Origin: Fontibacterium medardense
GTDB taxonomy: Bacteria; Pseudomonadota; Alphaproteobacteria; Pelagibacterales; Pelagibacteraceae
DNA: 64,000 nt
Assembly (NCBI GenBank): GCA_965235075.1
Contig: OZ249404.1
Location: 744,001-808,000 of the forward strand
Reading direction: 5' to 3'
Below the pieces are notes generated by a model that was not told where the DNA came from, ran no database searches, and worked only from the letters and a program-made list of their open reading frames with translations. Below are positions 17,858 through 27,356 of the stretch, piece after piece. Position 1 is the stretch's first letter. The number at the start of each line of letters is the position of its first letter. Position numbers and translations under genes: made by a program.

Positions 17858-19123
17858 ATGAACATAGCTGTTATAGGAAGTGGCGGCAGAGAACATTCTG
17901 TCTGCTTTAAACTAAAACAATCAAAAGAAGTTAATAAAATTTTTTGCATTCCAGGTAACGCTGGTACAAGCGCAATAGCTGAAAATATTAATATTGATAT
18001 TTTAAACTTTAAAAGTATTTCAGATTTTTTAAGGAATAATAATATAAAAATAGTATTTGTTGGCCCTGAAATTCCTTTGGTTCAAGGAATTAAAGATTAC
18101 TTAGAAAAAAAAGGTTTTTTTGTATTTGGACCATCTAAAGCAGCATCAAGATTGGAAAAATCTAAATCTTTTACAAAACAACTTTGTAAAAAATATAAAA
18201 TACCTACGGCGCAATACAAGTCTTTTAACAGTATGAAAGGAGTTAAAGAGTACATAAAAAAAATGAACGCTCCTATAGTAATAAAAGCTGATGGATTAGC
18301 TTCGGGTAAAGGAGTTTTTATCTGTAATAGCAAAACTACAGCATTACAAAAATGTAAAGAAATCAATCAAGGAAAGTTTAAAAGTTCAAAAAAATTTGTT
18401 ATTGAAGAATTTTTATTAGGAGAAGAGGCAAGTTATTTTATACTGTCGGATGGAAAAAATTATAAATTTTTTGGAACCGCACAAGATCACAAAAGAATAG
18501 GAGAAGGTGATACCGGTCCTAATACAGGAGGAATGGGCGCTTACTCTCCTTCAAATATTATTACAAATAAAGTTGAAGAGAAAATAAAAAAGGAAATTAT
18601 TGAGCCTACGTTAAAAGGGCTAAAAAAATTAGGATGTTCTTTTGTTGGGATTCTTTATGCGGGGCTAATTATTAAAAATGATCAACCCAAACTTATTGAA
18701 TATAATATTAGACTTGGAGATCCTGAGTGCCAAGTTTTGATGATGAGATTAAAAACTGATTTATTAAAAATTTTATTAGCTTGTAAAAAAAAACAAATTA
18801 ACAAAATAGCAATTAATTGGAGTGACAAAAAAGCAATAACAATTGTTGCCTCGTCTAAAGGATATCCTAATAAACAGAGCAAAATATCGGAAATCAAAAA
18901 TACAGAAAAAATTTTACTAAATAATAATCAATATTTATTTCACGCTAGTACATTTAAAAAGAATAACAAGATTTTCACATCTGGTGGTAGAGTTTTGAAT
19001 GCTACGGCCTTAAATAAAAATCTTAGATCAGCTCGAAGCGCATGTCTTAAAATATTAAAAAAAATTAACTGGAAAGATAAATATTTTAGAAGTGATATTG
19101 GCTGGAGAGCAATTAATAATTAA
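17858..19123 (+). CDS. purD: Phosphoribosylamine-glycine ligase
   Basis: ATP-grasp enzyme of purine synthesis forming glycinamide ribonucleotide. 421 residues, standard length. N-terminal MNIAVIGSGGREHS, PGNAGT, VGPEIPLVQG, then the ATP-grasp core with IKADGLASGKGVFI and DHKRIGEGDTGPNTGGMGAYSP, and YNIRLGDPECQ. It is single-copy and monocistronic here, divergent from xseA and convergent with tadA (4-nt overlap). Confidence 0.97.
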   Translation: MNIAVIGSGGREHSVCFKLKQSKEVNKIFCIPGNAGTSAIAENINIDILNFKSISDFLRNNNIKIVFVGPEIPLVQGIKDYLEKKGFFVFGPSKAASRLEKSKSFTKQLCKKYKIPTAQYKSFNSMKGVKEYIKKMNAPIVIKADGLASGKGVFICNSKTTALQKCKEINQGKFKSSKKFVIEEFLLGEEASYFILSDGKNYKFFGTAQDHKRIGEGDTGPNTGGMGAYSPSNIITNKVEEKIKKEIIEPTLKGLKKLGCSFVGILYAGLIIKNDQPKLIEYNIRLGDPECQVLMMRLKTDLLKILLACKKKQINKIAINWSDKKAITIVASSKGYPNKQSKISEIKNTEKILLNNNQYLFHASTFKKNNKIFTSGGRVLNATALNKNLRSARSACLKILKKINWKDKYFRSDIGWRAINN

Positions 19124-19575
19124 TTACGTTTTTTCTTAAAAAAATCTTTCATTAAATCTGAAAAAATATTTTCCTTAAAACCATAATAAAACTTAGGCTT
19201 ATGATGCAAATTATTAGAATAAATCAACTTTGGACCATTAATAAAACCTCCTGACTTTTTATCTTCTAAGCAAAAGTAAACTCTTCTAATTCTAGAAATT
19301 GAAATTGCAGATGCGCACATGGCGCAAGGCTCAAGAGAACAATAAAGATCAAATTTATCTAATCTTTTTGAATTTGTTAATTTTAAGGCTTTTAAAATAG
19401 CATTAATCTCAGCATGTAAAATTGGATTTTTTTTAGTTTGATTTATGCATGCTGATATAACTTTTTTATTAACTGGATCTACTATAATTGCACTAATAGG
19501 AAGCTCTCCTAGAGCTTGAGCTTTTTTTGATAATTTTAAAAGTAAATTAGTATAAATATCAATCTGACCATTCAT
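19120..19575 (-). CDS. tadA: tRNA-specific adenosine deaminase
   Basis: Zinc deaminase converting A34 to inosine in tRNA-Arg(ACG). 151 residues. The catalytic HAEINAI (HxE) and zinc ligands PCAMCASAI (PCxxC) are present, with LYCSLEPCAMC characteristic of TadA. C-terminal KDFFKKKRN is the usual basic tail. Divergent from rluB with a single base between the two start codons, so the promoters must lie inside the neighbouring coding regions. Confidence 0.94.
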   Translation of the reverse strand: MNGQIDIYTNLLLKLSKKAQALGELPISAIIVDPVNKKVISACINQTKKNPILHAEINAILKALKLTNSKRLDKFDLYCSLEPCAMCASAISISRIRRVYFCLEDKKSGGFINGPKLIYSNNLHHKPKFYYGFKENIFSDLMKDFFKKKRN

Positions 19576-19576
19576 T

Positions 19577-20317
19577 ATGAATAATAATTACCAAAAAAAA
19601 ATTAGAATAGCTAAATTTTTATCTAGTAAAGGATATGGTTCTAGACGCGAAATAGAGCAATTAATTCAAAAAAATAAAATTATTGTTAATAAAGAAATTA
19701 TTTCATCACCAATTACTTTTGTAAGTAATGAAGACGAGATAATTATAAATAATAAAAAAATTAATCTTGAAAAAAAACTAGAGGTATGGAAATTTTATAA
19801 ACCATTAAACTACATCACTTCTCGAAATAAACAGGACGATAGACCAATTATATATGATCTATTACCTTTTAATCTTAAAAAAATAAAAACTGTTGGAAGA
19901 TTAGATATTAATTCAGAAGGACTTTTATTGTTAACAGATGATGGCGAAATAATAAGAAATTTAGAATTACCTAAAAACAAATTTATTAGAAAATATAAAA
20001 TTAGAGTTTATGGATACATAGATGAGACTTCTTTGGATAGAATTAGCAAAGGAGTAAAAATAAATAACATTCAATACGCTCCTTTTGAGTATAAATTATT
20101 AAAAAAAGGAAATGCAAATTCTTGGATAGAATTTCATATGCGTGAAGGAAAAAATAATGAAATAAGAAATTTATGTGCTGCTATTAATCTTAAAGTTAAT
20201 AGGCTAATTCGTCTGGAATACGGTCCATTTAAACTCAAAAACTTATTAGCTGGAAAAGTAGAAAAAGCAGAAGAGAAAGAAATGAGATTATATGAGGATC
20301 ATATCAGGAAAATATAA
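19577..20317 (+). CDS. rluB: 23S rRNA pseudouridine synthase, RluB/RsuA family
   Basis: Makes pseudouridine in rRNA, by family most likely position 2605 of 23S. 246 residues: an N-terminal S4 RNA-binding domain (IRIAKFLSSKGYGSRREIEQLI) and a catalytic domain with GRLDINSEGLLLLTDDG, where the Asp is the nucleophile. MREGKNNEIRNLCAAINLKVNRLIRLEYGPF-like C-terminal region fits RluB/RluE/RsuA. The assignment between RluB and RsuA rests on length and similarity only. The end overlaps rsmD by 26 nt. Confidence 0.88.
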   Translation: MNNNYQKKIRIAKFLSSKGYGSRREIEQLIQKNKIIVNKEIISSPITFVSNEDEIIINNKKINLEKKLEVWKFYKPLNYITSRNKQDDRPIIYDLLPFNLKKIKTVGRLDINSEGLLLLTDDGEIIRNLELPKNKFIRKYKIRVYGYIDETSLDRISKGVKINNIQYAPFEYKLLKKGNANSWIEFHMREGKNNEIRNLCAAINLKVNRLIRLEYGPFKLKNLLAGKVEKAEEKEMRLYEDHIRKI

Positions 20318-20858
20318 AGGAAAAAAAATACTTTTTCCAAACAAATTAATTACTAGACCTCTAAGAGACAGAGTCAAAGAGAGTATATTCAATATATTGC
20401 AGCACTCAAATAAAATTCAATTTGAATTTAAAAATTCGACAGTTCTAGATCTTTTTTCTGGTTCAGGTTCCTTTGGATTAGAATGTTTGTCTAGAGAGGT
20501 AGAAAAAGTATTTTTCTTTGAAAAAAACCCTGAAGCTTTTTCTGTTTTAAAAAAAAATCTTAATACCCTAAACATACTAAGTGCGAATGCTATTGCTACT
20601 AATGAAGATGTTTTTTTAATTCAGAATAATAAGTTGTTTAATCAAATTAAACCTAATTTAATATTTTTAGATCCACCTTTTAAAATAAAAAATATTGACA
20701 ATATAATAAATGACTTAAAAAAGATTATTAACAAAAAAAATGTATTAGTTATTCATACAAACTCTGAAAACAATATTGAAAATAAAGAACTCGATGTTAT
20801 TGAAGAAAGAATTTATGGCGTTTCTAAAATTTACTTTGCAAAATTAAATCTAACTTAA
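20292..20858 (+). CDS. rsmD: 16S rRNA (guanine966-N2)-methyltransferase
   Basis: AdoMet-dependent enzyme producing m2G966 in 16S rRNA. 188 residues starting MRIISGKYKGKKI, the RsmD N-terminus, with RPLRDRVKESIFNIL, the AdoMet-binding VLDLFSGSGSFGLECLSR and the catalytic FLDPPFK. The start overlaps rluB by 26 nt, which suggests coupled translation of two rRNA modification enzymes. The 3' end overlaps the convergent pgi gene by 9 nt. Confidence 0.94.
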   Translation: MRIISGKYKGKKILFPNKLITRPLRDRVKESIFNILQHSNKIQFEFKNSTVLDLFSGSGSFGLECLSREVEKVFFFEKNPEAFSVLKKNLNTLNILSANAIATNEDVFLIQNNKLFNQIKPNLIFLDPPFKIKNIDNIINDLKKIINKKNVLVIHTNSENNIENKELDVIEERIYGVSKIYFAKLNLT

Positions 20859-22034
20859 TAAAGAATAAGTCTCTTTTTTAATTGCTTCTACAGCTGGTTG
20901 GTTAAAAGGATTTAAGTCTAGCGCTTTACACAAAATTGCTGTTTCTAACATTGAGTAAACAAGTAAAGAAATAAAGCTTTGAATAGGTTTTTTTTGATCA
21001 ATCAATATTACACGAAATGGTATCAAATTCTTTTTAAAAACTTTTATCGTCGCATTAAATTGCGCATCAATAATATTATTTAATGAACTTTTTTTAAATT
21101 TTTGATCAAAATAATCTTTTATTGTTAAATCCTTTTTATTATTGATTATTTTAAAGAATGTAAAAAATTTATTTCTCTTACCGTCTAAATAAAGCTGCAT
21201 AATACTATGATGATCTTTTGGACACTCTGAAATAATTGGTGTGAAATCTTTGCCATTTTTTCCAATACTTTCTGCCAATAATTGTTGATGCCAATAACCA
21301 TAACTTAACAAACTATGAGAATAGATAAGAGAAACATGAGTGTCTATTTTAGATTTTGTAATAAAAGTTAATAAATTAGCTGCATTACTAATTAGATTTT
21401 TCTTTAAATCTTTTTTAAGAACAGAATTAATGCCTTGTATAATTTTCTTATAATCTAAATTAAACATTAACAAACCCGCCTCTGATAAAACGGAATAACG
21501 ACCACTAAGGTTTGCATTATGTTCATAAAATAAAATATTATTTTCTCTTGCAAAATTAAATAGAACACTATTTCTCTCTGAAATAATTATAAAATTTTTT
21601 GATATATTTTTTTTTCTTTTTTTAAAATTATTTAAAATAATATTAAAATTTGTTAAGGTTTCTAAAGTTTCTCCGGATTTAGATATAATAAAAATTGAGA
21701 ATTTACTTAGATCTTTTTTAATAAAATCATTAACTTTAGAATTACTTAAATTATCCAGAAAATAATAATTCTTATCTAAGCCAAAAAAAGAAGAAAGCAT
21801 CTTAGATCCAAGAACAGATCCACCCATTCCTACTATTAAGATATTTTTATTTATCCTTTTTTTTAAAACTATTTTTTTTAAAAAAAGAGTTTTTTGGTAC
21901 TCTTGCGACAATGTATTAAAGAAAAAATTTTCTTTATTATTAAATAAATTTTCAAATATCTCAGAGCATTTTCTTAAATTATTCTTATAAACTATTGAGT
22001 TATTATTTGAAAAATTAAAAGAATTAATTTTCAT
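20850..22034 (-). CDS. pgi: Glucose-6-phosphate isomerase, compact form
   Basis: Interconverts glucose-6-phosphate and fructose-6-phosphate. 394 residues, much shorter than the usual 440-550, but the active-site blocks are all there: ILIVGMGGSVLGSKML, FIISKSGETLETLTNF, NANLSGRYSVLSEAGLL, QQLLAESIGKNGKDFTP (catalytic Glu), CPKDHHSIMQLYLDG (catalytic His) and the C-terminal LNPFNQPAVEAIKKET with the conserved Lys. It is co-directional with the DUF3035 lipoprotein and lspA upstream (4-nt gap). Confidence 0.93.
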   Translation of the reverse strand: MKINSFNFSNNNSIVYKNNLRKCSEIFENLFNNKENFFFNTLSQEYQKTLFLKKIVLKKRINKNILIVGMGGSVLGSKMLSSFFGLDKNYYFLDNLSNSKVNDFIKKDLSKFSIFIISKSGETLETLTNFNIILNNFKKRKKNISKNFIIISERNSVLFNFARENNILFYEHNANLSGRYSVLSEAGLLMFNLDYKKIIQGINSVLKKDLKKNLISNAANLLTFITKSKIDTHVSLIYSHSLLSYGYWHQQLLAESIGKNGKDFTPIISECPKDHHSIMQLYLDGKRNKFFTFFKIINNKKDLTIKDYFDQKFKKSSLNNIIDAQFNATIKVFKKNLIPFRVILIDQKKPIQSFISLLVYSMLETAILCKALDLNPFNQPAVEAIKKETYSLLS

Positions 22035-22038
22035 CGAA

Positions 22039-22350
22039 CTATTTTATTTTTTCAAGAATACTTTTTTCTAAAGATCCGGGGTCTGTTCCTTTGTTAATTT
22101 CTGTGTCTTTTTTATCTTTACCAAGATTTTTATTAAAAATATCCTTTAAATTATCTTTCTCATCTTTTTGATTGTTTTGATTTACTGAATCTGGTGGCAA
22201 CAAATCGAAATTTGGGGGCATGGTCAAAGGATTTCTTTTTTCAATTAAAAATTCGTCAGGAACGTCTTTTTTTATGCCTAACCCTTTTTGAACATTTTCG
22301 CATGAGCTTAACAATATGAATAATACAAATAAATTTATAATTTTTTTCAT
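22039..22350 (-). CDS. DUF3035 lipoprotein (BamF-like)
   Basis: 103-residue predicted lipoprotein: signal sequence MKKIINLFVLFILLSSC with lipobox LSSC, Cys at residue 17. The mature part begins ENVQKGLGIKKDVPDEFLIEKRNPLTMPPNFDLLPP, matching DUF3035, a family reported as the BamF component of the beta-barrel assembly machine in alphaproteobacteria. The C-terminal half is Asp/Lys/Asn-rich and likely disordered. The start overlaps lspA by 4 nt (ATGA), fitting since LspA cleaves lipoprotein signals. BamF identity is by family resemblance. Confidence 0.82.
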   Translation of the reverse strand: MKKIINLFVLFILLSSCENVQKGLGIKKDVPDEFLIEKRNPLTMPPNFDLLPPDSVNQNNQKDEKDNLKDIFNKNLGKDKKDTEINKGTDPGSLEKSILEKIK

Positions 22351-22826
22351 ACTTTTTTTATTTTAAACAGATCGATTATAATTAAACCAATAATTCCAAT
22401 AGTGATAAAAATATCAGCAATATTAAAGGTAAACCAGTGAAAACTCTCATAATGCAGATCTATAAAGTCTGGAACAGAACTATAATAATATCTGTCAAAT
22501 AAATTACCTAATGCTCCTCCTAAAATTATAGAAATAAAAATAGATTCTAAGTAATTTGATGAAGTAAACATCCAGTAAATTAATATTAAATTAATAGCAG
22601 TTATAATTATTGAAATAAGTAAATAAAAAATATTAGCTTCGAGTTGCAAAATTCCAAAACCAATTCCACTATTCCAAACTAAGGAAAAATTAAGAAAAGA
22701 GTTAATATAAATTTCAGAAGAAGAATTATTTAAAAAATTTTTTAAAATTAAAATTTTTGAAACTCTATCTATTGTAAAAAGAACAAGAACAAAAATAAAT
22801 AAATATATCTTTTTTTTATTCATCAT
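22347..22826 (-). CDS. lspA: Lipoprotein signal peptidase
   Basis: Inner-membrane aspartic peptidase that removes lipoprotein signal peptides. 159 residues, four helices. Both catalytic Asp regions are visible: GGALGNLFDRYYYSSVPDFIDLHY (first Asp in VPDFID) and FNIADIFITIG (second). FNFSLVWNSGIGFGI matches the conserved N-x-G-x-GFG block. The gene is preceded by ileS with one base between, the widespread ileS-lspA pairing, and overlaps the downstream lipoprotein gene. Two adjacent ATG codons (22824-22826 and 22821-22823) are possible starts. Confidence 0.96.
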   Translation of the reverse strand: MMNKKKIYLFIFVLVLFTIDRVSKILILKNFLNNSSSEIYINSFLNFSLVWNSGIGFGILQLEANIFYLLISIIITAINLILIYWMFTSSNYLESIFISIILGGALGNLFDRYYYSSVPDFIDLHYESFHWFTFNIADIFITIGIIGLIIIDLFKIKKV

Positions 22827-22827
22827 A

Positions 22828-25572
22828 TTAATTTTTTAAACCACAAATATCTCTACTGCATGGTTTTTCTAAGATCTTCCAACAACGAGAGCATTTTTGT
22901 CCCCTTGCTTTTAGTATTTTTACAGCTACTCCCTCTACATCTTTTAAAAAAAATAAATCATTTTGATTAATAAAAGATTCCGCCTTTGCTTCTGAACATA
23001 TAAAAATTTCACTAAGATCTTCTTGTTTTATAATATTTAGATATTCATCTTTTAAATAAACAATAACATTTGCTTCTAAGCTAGAACCAATAATCTTTTT
23101 ATTTCTAATATCTTCTATAGCTGCATTAACAACTTGTTTTACTTTCTTAATACCAATCCACTTATTTTTGATTTCAGAATTGTTCCATATAAAAGGTATA
23201 ACTGGAAAATCCTGCAAATGAATACTCTTATATTTTTTATTTTTAATTACCTGATAAGCCTCTTCAGATGTAAAGGCTAAAATTGGAGAAAACCATTTTA
23301 ATAAAAAATTAATAAGAACATTTAATATTTCTAAACAGTTATTTCTTCTTTGACTATTTTCACTATCGCAATAGAGAATATCTTTCTTTATATCAAAATA
23401 AAAAGCCGAAAGATCCAAAGTGCAAAAATTTAAAAGCTCGATATATATTTTATGAAAATTATAAGACTTAACATAATCTCTAAATCTTAAATCGAAGTCA
23501 TATACTTGAGTTAAGATATATTTCTCTAATGATGATAATTTTGAATATTCAATTTTAGAAAAGTCATCGTTTAATAATTTGTCATTTAAATTTCCTAATA
23601 GAAATCTAAGAGTGTTTCGAATTTTTCTATACGACTCGGCATGTTGATTTAAAATTGCTTTATCAATCTTTAAATCTTCAGAATAATCTGAGGCAACAAC
23701 CCATAATCTAAGTATATCGGCTCCAAAATTTTTAATAACCTCTTCTGGCATGACCACATTACCTAATGATTTCGACATTTTTTGTCCTTTACCATCCACA
23801 ACAAATCCATGACATAAAATATTTTGAAATGGAGCAGTCCCTTTTGTTCCACAAGATTCGAGTAGAGAAGAATGAAACCACCCTCTATGTTGATCTGATC
23901 CCTCTAAATAAAGATCTGCTGGCCAGGCAAGTTCTGGTCTTTTATCTAAAACATAACTATGAGTAGAGCCGCTATCAAACCAAACTTCCACGATATCTTT
24001 GACTTGCTCATAATCATTAGCATTATAATGTTTTCCTAAAAAATCTTGTGGCTGTCTTACAAACCAGGAGTCGCTACCTTCTTCTTCAAATATTTTTGCT
24101 ATCCCTTCTAATACCTTTTCATCTGCTAATGGTTTTCCTGTTTTTTTTGAAATAAATATTGGCAAAGGTACTCCCCAAACCCTTTGTCGAGAAATGCACC
24201 AATCTGGTCTTGTTTCTATCATTGATCTTAATCTATTTTGTCCAACTGCTGGATAAAATTTTGTATTACCAATTGCGGCAATGGATTTTTTTCTAAGATC
24301 ATTTGTTTCCATAGATATGAACCATTGAGGTGTGGCTCTATGAACTAGCGGCGCTTTAGATCTCCATGAATGTGGATAGCTATGCTTTAGTTTACCTTTG
24401 CCTAATAATCTCGATAAACTAGTTAACTCGTTAATAATAATATCATCAGCCTTAAAAATATGAGTACCAGAAAATTTAATAATATTTTTTGTATAATGTC
24501 CTTTGTCGTCAATTGTATCAAAGGCTTGTATGTTATTGTTTAAACATAAGTAATAATCATCCGGACCATGACTTGGTGCACAATGAACAATTCCTGTTCC
24601 TTGTTCTAAATTAACAAAATTAACGTCAAGCATAGGAACATCAAATGTATAGCCAATGTCCTTGAAAGGATGATTACAAATAATATTTTTTAATTCTGAT
24701 CCAGAAAAACTTTCAATAATTTCATATTTTGTAATTGCACAATCTGCTAAAACTTTATCTATTAACTTTTCTGCAATAATAATCTTTTCATTATTATTTA
24801 TTTTAACAATAGAATAATTAATTTTATTGTTAAAAGCTAAAGCTCTATTACAAGGAATAGTCCAAGGAGTTGTTGTCCAAATAATGATGTTACAATTCAA
24901 AAATTTTTCAGGACCAGACTTAATTAAAAACTTTGAATAAATTGTATTTGAAGTGTGATCATAATACTCAACCTCTGCATCAGCTAAGGCTGTCGACTCA
25001 ACAACAGACCATAAAACTGGTTTGAATCCTCTGTATAATCCTCCATTAATTATAAATTTGCTAATTTCTCTTGTTATTTGAGCTTCTGAAGACTTGCTCA
25101 TAGTCGTATAATAATTTTTCCAATCTCCATTTACCCCTAATCTATTAAATTCTTTATTTTGAATCTCGATCCATCTTGCTGCAAATTCTCTACATTCTTT
25201 TCTGAATTCATTAACTGGAATGGTGTCTTTATTTTTTCCTTTCTTTTTATATTCCTCCTCTACTTTCCATTCTATTGGTAATCCATGACAATCCCATCCT
25301 GGTACGTAAGGGGCATCTTTCCCTGTCATTTGATTAAATCTTACTACAATATCTTTTAAAATTTTATTTAATGCAGTTCCAATATGAATGTGCCCGTTTG
25401 CATAAGGAGGTCCATCATGCAAAATAAATTTTTCTCTACCTTTACTGTTAGATCTTAACTCTTGATAAAGGTTTATTTCTTCCCAAAATTTAAGTATGTC
25501 AGGTTCTTTTGTAGGCAAATTAGCCTTCATAGGAAAAGAAGTTTCAGGAAGATTTATTTTAATTTCTGACAT
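22828..25572 (-). CDS. ileS: Isoleucyl-tRNA synthetase
   Basis: Class I synthetase charging tRNA-Ile. 914 residues. HIGH motif in PPYANGHIHIGTALN, KMSKS in GQKMSKSLGNVV, and the editing (CP1) domain with IIWTTTPWTIPCNRALAF. The C-terminal zinc region has C-x2-C in KCSRCWKIL and then CSRDICGLKN at the extreme end, shorter than the usual second CxxC module. It overlaps ribF by 14 nt upstream and abuts lspA. The ribF-ileS-lspA order is common in proteobacteria. Confidence 0.97.
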   Translation of the reverse strand: MSEIKINLPETSFPMKANLPTKEPDILKFWEEINLYQELRSNSKGREKFILHDGPPYANGHIHIGTALNKILKDIVVRFNQMTGKDAPYVPGWDCHGLPIEWKVEEEYKKKGKNKDTIPVNEFRKECREFAARWIEIQNKEFNRLGVNGDWKNYYTTMSKSSEAQITREISKFIINGGLYRGFKPVLWSVVESTALADAEVEYYDHTSNTIYSKFLIKSGPEKFLNCNIIIWTTTPWTIPCNRALAFNNKINYSIVKINNNEKIIIAEKLIDKVLADCAITKYEIIESFSGSELKNIICNHPFKDIGYTFDVPMLDVNFVNLEQGTGIVHCAPSHGPDDYYLCLNNNIQAFDTIDDKGHYTKNIIKFSGTHIFKADDIIINELTSLSRLLGKGKLKHSYPHSWRSKAPLVHRATPQWFISMETNDLRKKSIAAIGNTKFYPAVGQNRLRSMIETRPDWCISRQRVWGVPLPIFISKKTGKPLADEKVLEGIAKIFEEEGSDSWFVRQPQDFLGKHYNANDYEQVKDIVEVWFDSGSTHSYVLDKRPELAWPADLYLEGSDQHRGWFHSSLLESCGTKGTAPFQNILCHGFVVDGKGQKMSKSLGNVVMPEEVIKNFGADILRLWVVASDYSEDLKIDKAILNQHAESYRKIRNTLRFLLGNLNDKLLNDDFSKIEYSKLSSLEKYILTQVYDFDLRFRDYVKSYNFHKIYIELLNFCTLDLSAFYFDIKKDILYCDSENSQRRNNCLEILNVLINFLLKWFSPILAFTSEEAYQVIKNKKYKSIHLQDFPVIPFIWNNSEIKNKWIGIKKVKQVVNAAIEDIRNKKIIGSSLEANVIVYLKDEYLNIIKQEDLSEIFICSEAKAESFINQNDLFFLKDVEGVAVKILKARGQKCSRCWKILEKPCSRDICGLKN

Positions 25573-26491
25573 TATTTTTGTTTAAACTAATTTTGGCCAC
25601 TTTAATATCTTTCTTAATCTGCCTAACCAGCATTGCGCTATTTTTAAATTTTTTCTCTTTCCTAATAAAATCAATGAACAAAACTTTGATATTTTTATTA
25701 TAAAAATTATGATTTTTTCCAAAAACATTAACTTCTAAAACAGGACTAGAACTTCCAAATGTTGGTCTCACACCAAAATTAGCAATTCCTTTGTAGGTCT
25801 TTTTATTAAAAATAATTTTAACAGAATAGACGCCGAATAATGGGTTAATCTGATTAAAGATTTTAATATTTGCTGTTGGAAAACCTATGCGTCTTCCATA
25901 TTTTTTTCCCTGAATAACTCTGCCAGAAATCGACCATGGCCTTCCCATAATTTTATTAGCCAGGTTAACTTTTCCTGTTTGTATTAAGGTTCGAATTTTT
26001 GATGAAGAAATCTTATAATTATTAAATTTTTTAAAACTAATTATAAATATTTTAAAATTATTTTTTTTCGATAATTTTTTTAAAAAAAATATATTTCCTT
26101 TTCTTTTGAACCCAAATTTAAAGTCTTTACCGACAAAAATACTATGAACTGCTAACTTTTTTAAAAGAATTTTTTTAGCAAAATTATCATGGCTTATTGT
26201 AGAAAAATTACGATTAAAATTTTGTTTAATAAAAAAATCTGCGCGAAATTTTTTAACAATATCTATCTTATCATTCATGTTTAAAATTTTATTATCAGTC
26301 CTATTAAAAAAATCTTTAGGCAAAGGATCAAAGGTAAATATACCAAATTTTTTATTTATCTTACGCGCAAAAATATGAGCTTTTTTTAAAAGCTCTTGAT
26401 GTCCTAAGTGTACTCCGTCAAAATTACCTATAGCTAAAACAGAATTGAGAAATTTTTTATCAACAGTGTCAAAATTATTATAAATTTTCAT
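25559..26491 (-). CDS. ribF: Bifunctional riboflavin kinase/FAD synthetase
   Basis: Makes FMN from riboflavin and FAD from FMN. 310 residues: N-terminal adenylyltransferase with AIGNFDGVHLGHQELL and FVGKDFKFGFKRKGN, then SSSKIRTLIQTGKV, and the C-terminal kinase with GRVIQGKKYGRRIGFPTANI and NFGVRPTFGSSSPVLEVNVF. It overlaps ileS by 14 nt and abuts the HAD phosphatase gene. Confidence 0.96.
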   Translation of the reverse strand: MKIYNNFDTVDKKFLNSVLAIGNFDGVHLGHQELLKKAHIFARKINKKFGIFTFDPLPKDFFNRTDNKILNMNDKIDIVKKFRADFFIKQNFNRNFSTISHDNFAKKILLKKLAVHSIFVGKDFKFGFKRKGNIFFLKKLSKKNNFKIFIISFKKFNNYKISSSKIRTLIQTGKVNLANKIMGRPWSISGRVIQGKKYGRRIGFPTANIKIFNQINPLFGVYSVKIIFNKKTYKGIANFGVRPTFGSSSPVLEVNVFGKNHNFYNKNIKVLFIDFIRKEKKFKNSAMLVRQIKKDIKVAKISLNKNNVRN

Positions 26492-27346
26492 TTACCAAAT
26501 CAATTCGTTCTGAAAATAATTAATTTTAAAGTCTTTATTTTTTTCAATTGCAAATTTAGCTAAATTTATTTTTTTTTTATTCCATTCGGATCTGTGAATA
26601 CCGCCTGCTATAAATAAATTCTTAACTTTAAAATTATTTGCTCCTAAAATGTCGGTGTTTAAATTATCTCCAATAACAAGAATTTTACTCTTCTTTATAT
26701 TTTTTCTGTATTTTTTTTTAATTAACTCATAAATATATTCATAAAAGTATTTATAGGGCTTTCCAAAATTCTTAACTCTACCACCCATTTTTTCATATAA
26801 TTTTGCAATAGACCCGGCGCAATATTCAGTTCGATCACCCCTGTGAACAATTAAATCTGGATTGGCACAAATCATTTGTAAATTTCTTTTTTTTATTTTT
26901 TTTAAAATAGAAGAATATTTATTAAGATTATCACTATTATTATTTACGCCCGTACAAACAACAAAGTCTGCATTATTTAACGAAGTTTTTTTTAGACCTA
27001 AGTTAACAAATAGACTTTTGTCTCTATCTGGACCCAAATGATAAAAATATTTATTTTTAGTAAAATTCTTTAGATAAAAACGAGTTAGATCTCCTGAGGT
27101 AATTAACAAATTATAAAATTTTTTACTAAAATCTATTTTATTTAAAAACTTTTGAACACTCTTGCTAGGTCTTGGAGCATTTGAAATTAATATAATTTTC
27201 TTGCTTTTTTTTATGTTTTTTAAGGCTTTTAAAGCATCAGAATAACATTCAATGCCGTTATGAACCACGCCCCATAGATCAACAAAAAATATATCAAATT
27301 TTGAATAAATCTTATTTAGCCCGCTTAAAAAAACAGGATTATTCAT
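26492..27346 (-). CDS. HAD superfamily hydrolase, NagD-like
   Basis: 284-residue phosphatase of the class IIA HAD type. The nucleophile motif is DLWGVVHNG near the N-terminus, motif II ILISNAPRPSK, and the late acid motif KILVIGDNLNTDILGANNFKVKN. This matches a family common in alphaproteobacteria (the TIGR01459-like class) whose substrate is not established. It is followed directly by ribF (no spacer); a role on nucleotide or sugar phosphates is possible but not shown. Confidence 0.85.
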   Translation of the reverse strand: MNNPVFLSGLNKIYSKFDIFFVDLWGVVHNGIECYSDALKALKNIKKSKKIILISNAPRPSKSVQKFLNKIDFSKKFYNLLITSGDLTRFYLKNFTKNKYFYHLGPDRDKSLFVNLGLKKTSLNNADFVVCTGVNNNSDNLNKYSSILKKIKKRNLQMICANPDLIVHRGDRTEYCAGSIAKLYEKMGGRVKNFGKPYKYFYEYIYELIKKKYRKNIKKSKILVIGDNLNTDILGANNFKVKNLFIAGGIHRSEWNKKKINLAKFAIEKNKDFKINYFQNELIW

Positions 27347-27356
27347 AAATTTAAAA

